DNA of 16,540 nucleotides, taken from positions 1 to 16,540 of the forward strand of contig JAHACW010000050.1 in assembly GCA_018375675.1 (NCBI GenBank). The letters run 5' to 3'. Position numbers and translations under genes: made by a program. Below, one piece after another: positions 15,362-16,540 of the stretch (its first letter is position 1; each line of letters opens with the position of its first letter). The notes below the pieces were generated by a model. That model made no database searches. It was given only the letters and a program-made list of their open reading frames with translations, and was not told the origin of the DNA. Origin of the DNA: Actinomyces sp. Its GTDB lineage: Bacteria > Actinomycetota > Actinomycetes > Actinomycetales > Actinomycetaceae.

Positions 15362-16444
15362 ATGGAGCGCGCAACCCGGGCCGACGTCGCCCGCGCGGCA
15401 GGCGTCGCACCGTCGACCGTCTCGCTCGTCCTCAACGGACGAGGCCGGGACGTGAAGATCGCGCCCGCCACCATCGACCGCGTCAAGCAAGCCGCACGCG
15501 AGCTCAACTACATCCCCAACGCGGCCGCCCGATCACTGCGCCGGGGCAAGTCCCACCTCATCGCCCTCCTCATGGCCGAGCTGCCGGATGACCCCTTCGT
15601 GCCCGTCGTTCACACGGTCCTCACGACCGCGATGATCGACATTCAGCGCCACGGCTACCTGCTCCTCCCCCTGTTCCAGTCCGGCGACGGAGCCTCGGAC
15701 GCGGAGGTCATCCGCGGCGTCCTGGGCGACACCCAGCTGGCCGGCATCATCCGCGAGACCACGTCGGCCGAGGCCTTCACCTCGCGCCTGCTTGCCAACC
15801 TCGGCATCCCCGTCGTCGCCATGTCGATGATCGAGGCCAACCCGACCGGATCAGAATCCTCCCTCATTCGCATCGACGAGGGTGCCGGCGTGCGCGACGT
15901 TCTCTCTGACTGCGCGCTCATGGACCGATCGACCGGCACGGGCAGCGGGCGGGCGGTGTTCCTGGCTGGACCGAACACGAACCACGCGCGCCAGAACCCG
16001 ATCGCTCGCGCCTTCGGCACCGCGTTCACCCTCTACTCACTGCCCGACTGGGAACCCACCACGGCCTACCAGGCCGCGCTGCGCCTCCTCGACGAGGACC
16101 CATCAATCTCGCTCATCGCCCTGGCCGACGACTCGCAGGCCCCCGGCGTCTTCCAAGCCGCCGCAGACCTGGAACTGTCAGTACCCGGGGACCTGTCGAT
16201 CCTCGGCTTCGGCAACCAGGACCACCGCAGCGCCTCCGCGCTCGGCCTCACGACCGTCGAGTGGCCCCTGAAGGACATGACCGAGGCCGCTGTTTCGTCG
16301 ATCATCAACGTGATCGAGGGGCGCTCCCCCATGACCGATGTTCACCCCAGCGCATCCATCGACGAGGAGACCCCGGACGGCACCCCGATCGCGACGATCC
16401 CGACGCGCCCGGTCTGGCGCTCGTCGGTGGCCAGGCGCGCATAG
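15362..16444 (+). CDS. LacI-family transcriptional regulator
   Basis: This 360-aa LacI/GalR repressor has an N-terminal helix-turn-helix (TRADVARAAGVAPSTVSLVLNG), the hinge helix YIPNAAARSLRRGKS, and a periplasmic-binding-like effector domain ending with LSILGFGNQDHRSA and the LTTVEWP strand. ATG at 15362 has GGGAG (15351-15355) six bases upstream; an in-frame GTG at 15323 is less likely. The gene is divergent from the beta-galactosidase. Three related palindromes near the beta-galactosidase, importer and surface enzyme promoters suggest that it represses all of them, and itself, until a sugar ligand binds. Residues between ~175 and 205 look like an irregular, longer linker than usual, but no frame break is seen. 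Confidence 0.95.
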   Translation: MERATRADVARAAGVAPSTVSLVLNGRGRDVKIAPATIDRVKQAARELNYIPNAAARSLRRGKSHLIALLMAELPDDPFVPVVHTVLTTAMIDIQRHGYLLLPLFQSGDGASDAEVIRGVLGDTQLAGIIRETTSAEAFTSRLLANLGIPVVAMSMIEANPTGSESSLIRIDEGAGVRDVLSDCALMDRSTGTGSGRAVFLAGPNTNHARQNPIARAFGTAFTLYSLPDWEPTTAYQAALRLLDEDPSISLIALADDSQAPGVFQAAADLELSVPGDLSILGFGNQDHRSASALGLTTVEWPLKDMTEAAVSSIINVIEGRSPMTDVHPSASIDEETPDGTPIATIPTRPVWRSSVARRA

Positions 16445-16540
16445 GAGACGCACTCCCTCGCCGCGTCGGCAGTCACGAGCTTATTCCCCCACCCGTCCAG
16501 ACGCACACACCCATTGCTGACACGGTCCCACCGGAAACGC
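16445..16540. other. Right-edge intergenic sequence with no feature seen
   Basis: After the regulator stop there are 96 bp in which I see no ORF, strong hairpin or promoter element. The next gene is outside the window. Confidence 0.5.

Noticed and set aside
15275..15490. Extended N-terminus of the beta-galactosidase to the ATG at 15490
   Set aside because: It would overlap the lacI coding region and promoter, has no conserved sequence, and the ATG at 15274 has a good ribosome site.

Overview
The window is high-GC DNA with tightly packed genes, GC-ending codons and actinobacterial-type proteins. The coaA type, the acpS/glmS/nnr-style neighbourhood and a secreted protein ending in WYYL/GWxxxxGxWY cell-wall-binding repeats fit the Actinomycetaceae (Schaalia/Actinomyces, often oral). 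That placement is an inference from gene content; no marker RNA is present.

Layout. Positions 1-4915 are mostly core metabolism: the 5' part of an NAD(P)H-hydrate epimerase gene (minus, runs off the left edge), a GlcU/RhaT-like 10-TM sugar transporter (minus), glmS (minus), and divergent coaA (plus). The transporter gene lies between two ~85-bp direct repeats. One repeat is the genuine 3' end plus terminator of glmS; the other is a second copy, including the last glmS codons, placed just after the transporter stop. This looks like an insertion or duplication at the glmS terminus.

Positions 4943-16444 form a glycan-use locus. In order: a bidirectional terminator; a 1248-aa secreted, multidomain, probable glycoside hydrolase (minus) with discoidin-like modules, a TIM-barrel-like core I cannot assign to a named family, a Pro-rich repeat linker and choline-binding-like repeats; its promoter with a perfect 14-bp palindrome; a terminator; an ABC sugar importer (minus) made of a lipoprotein binding protein and two permeases with no ATPase gene; an LacZ-type GH2 beta-galactosidase (minus) without a signal peptide; and a divergent LacI-family regulator (plus).

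How it fits together. Related palindromes with the theme CTAACAC/GTGTTAG occur at three control regions: before the surface enzyme, before the binding protein, and between the beta-galactosidase and lacI genes. The simplest model is a small LacI regulon. The surface enzyme releases a galactose-capped oligosaccharide from a host or dietary glycan, the ABC importer takes it up using an ATPase encoded elsewhere, the cytoplasmic beta-galactosidase trims it, and the inducer releases LacI. The substrate is unknown, and the chemistry of the surface enzyme is the main novelty here.
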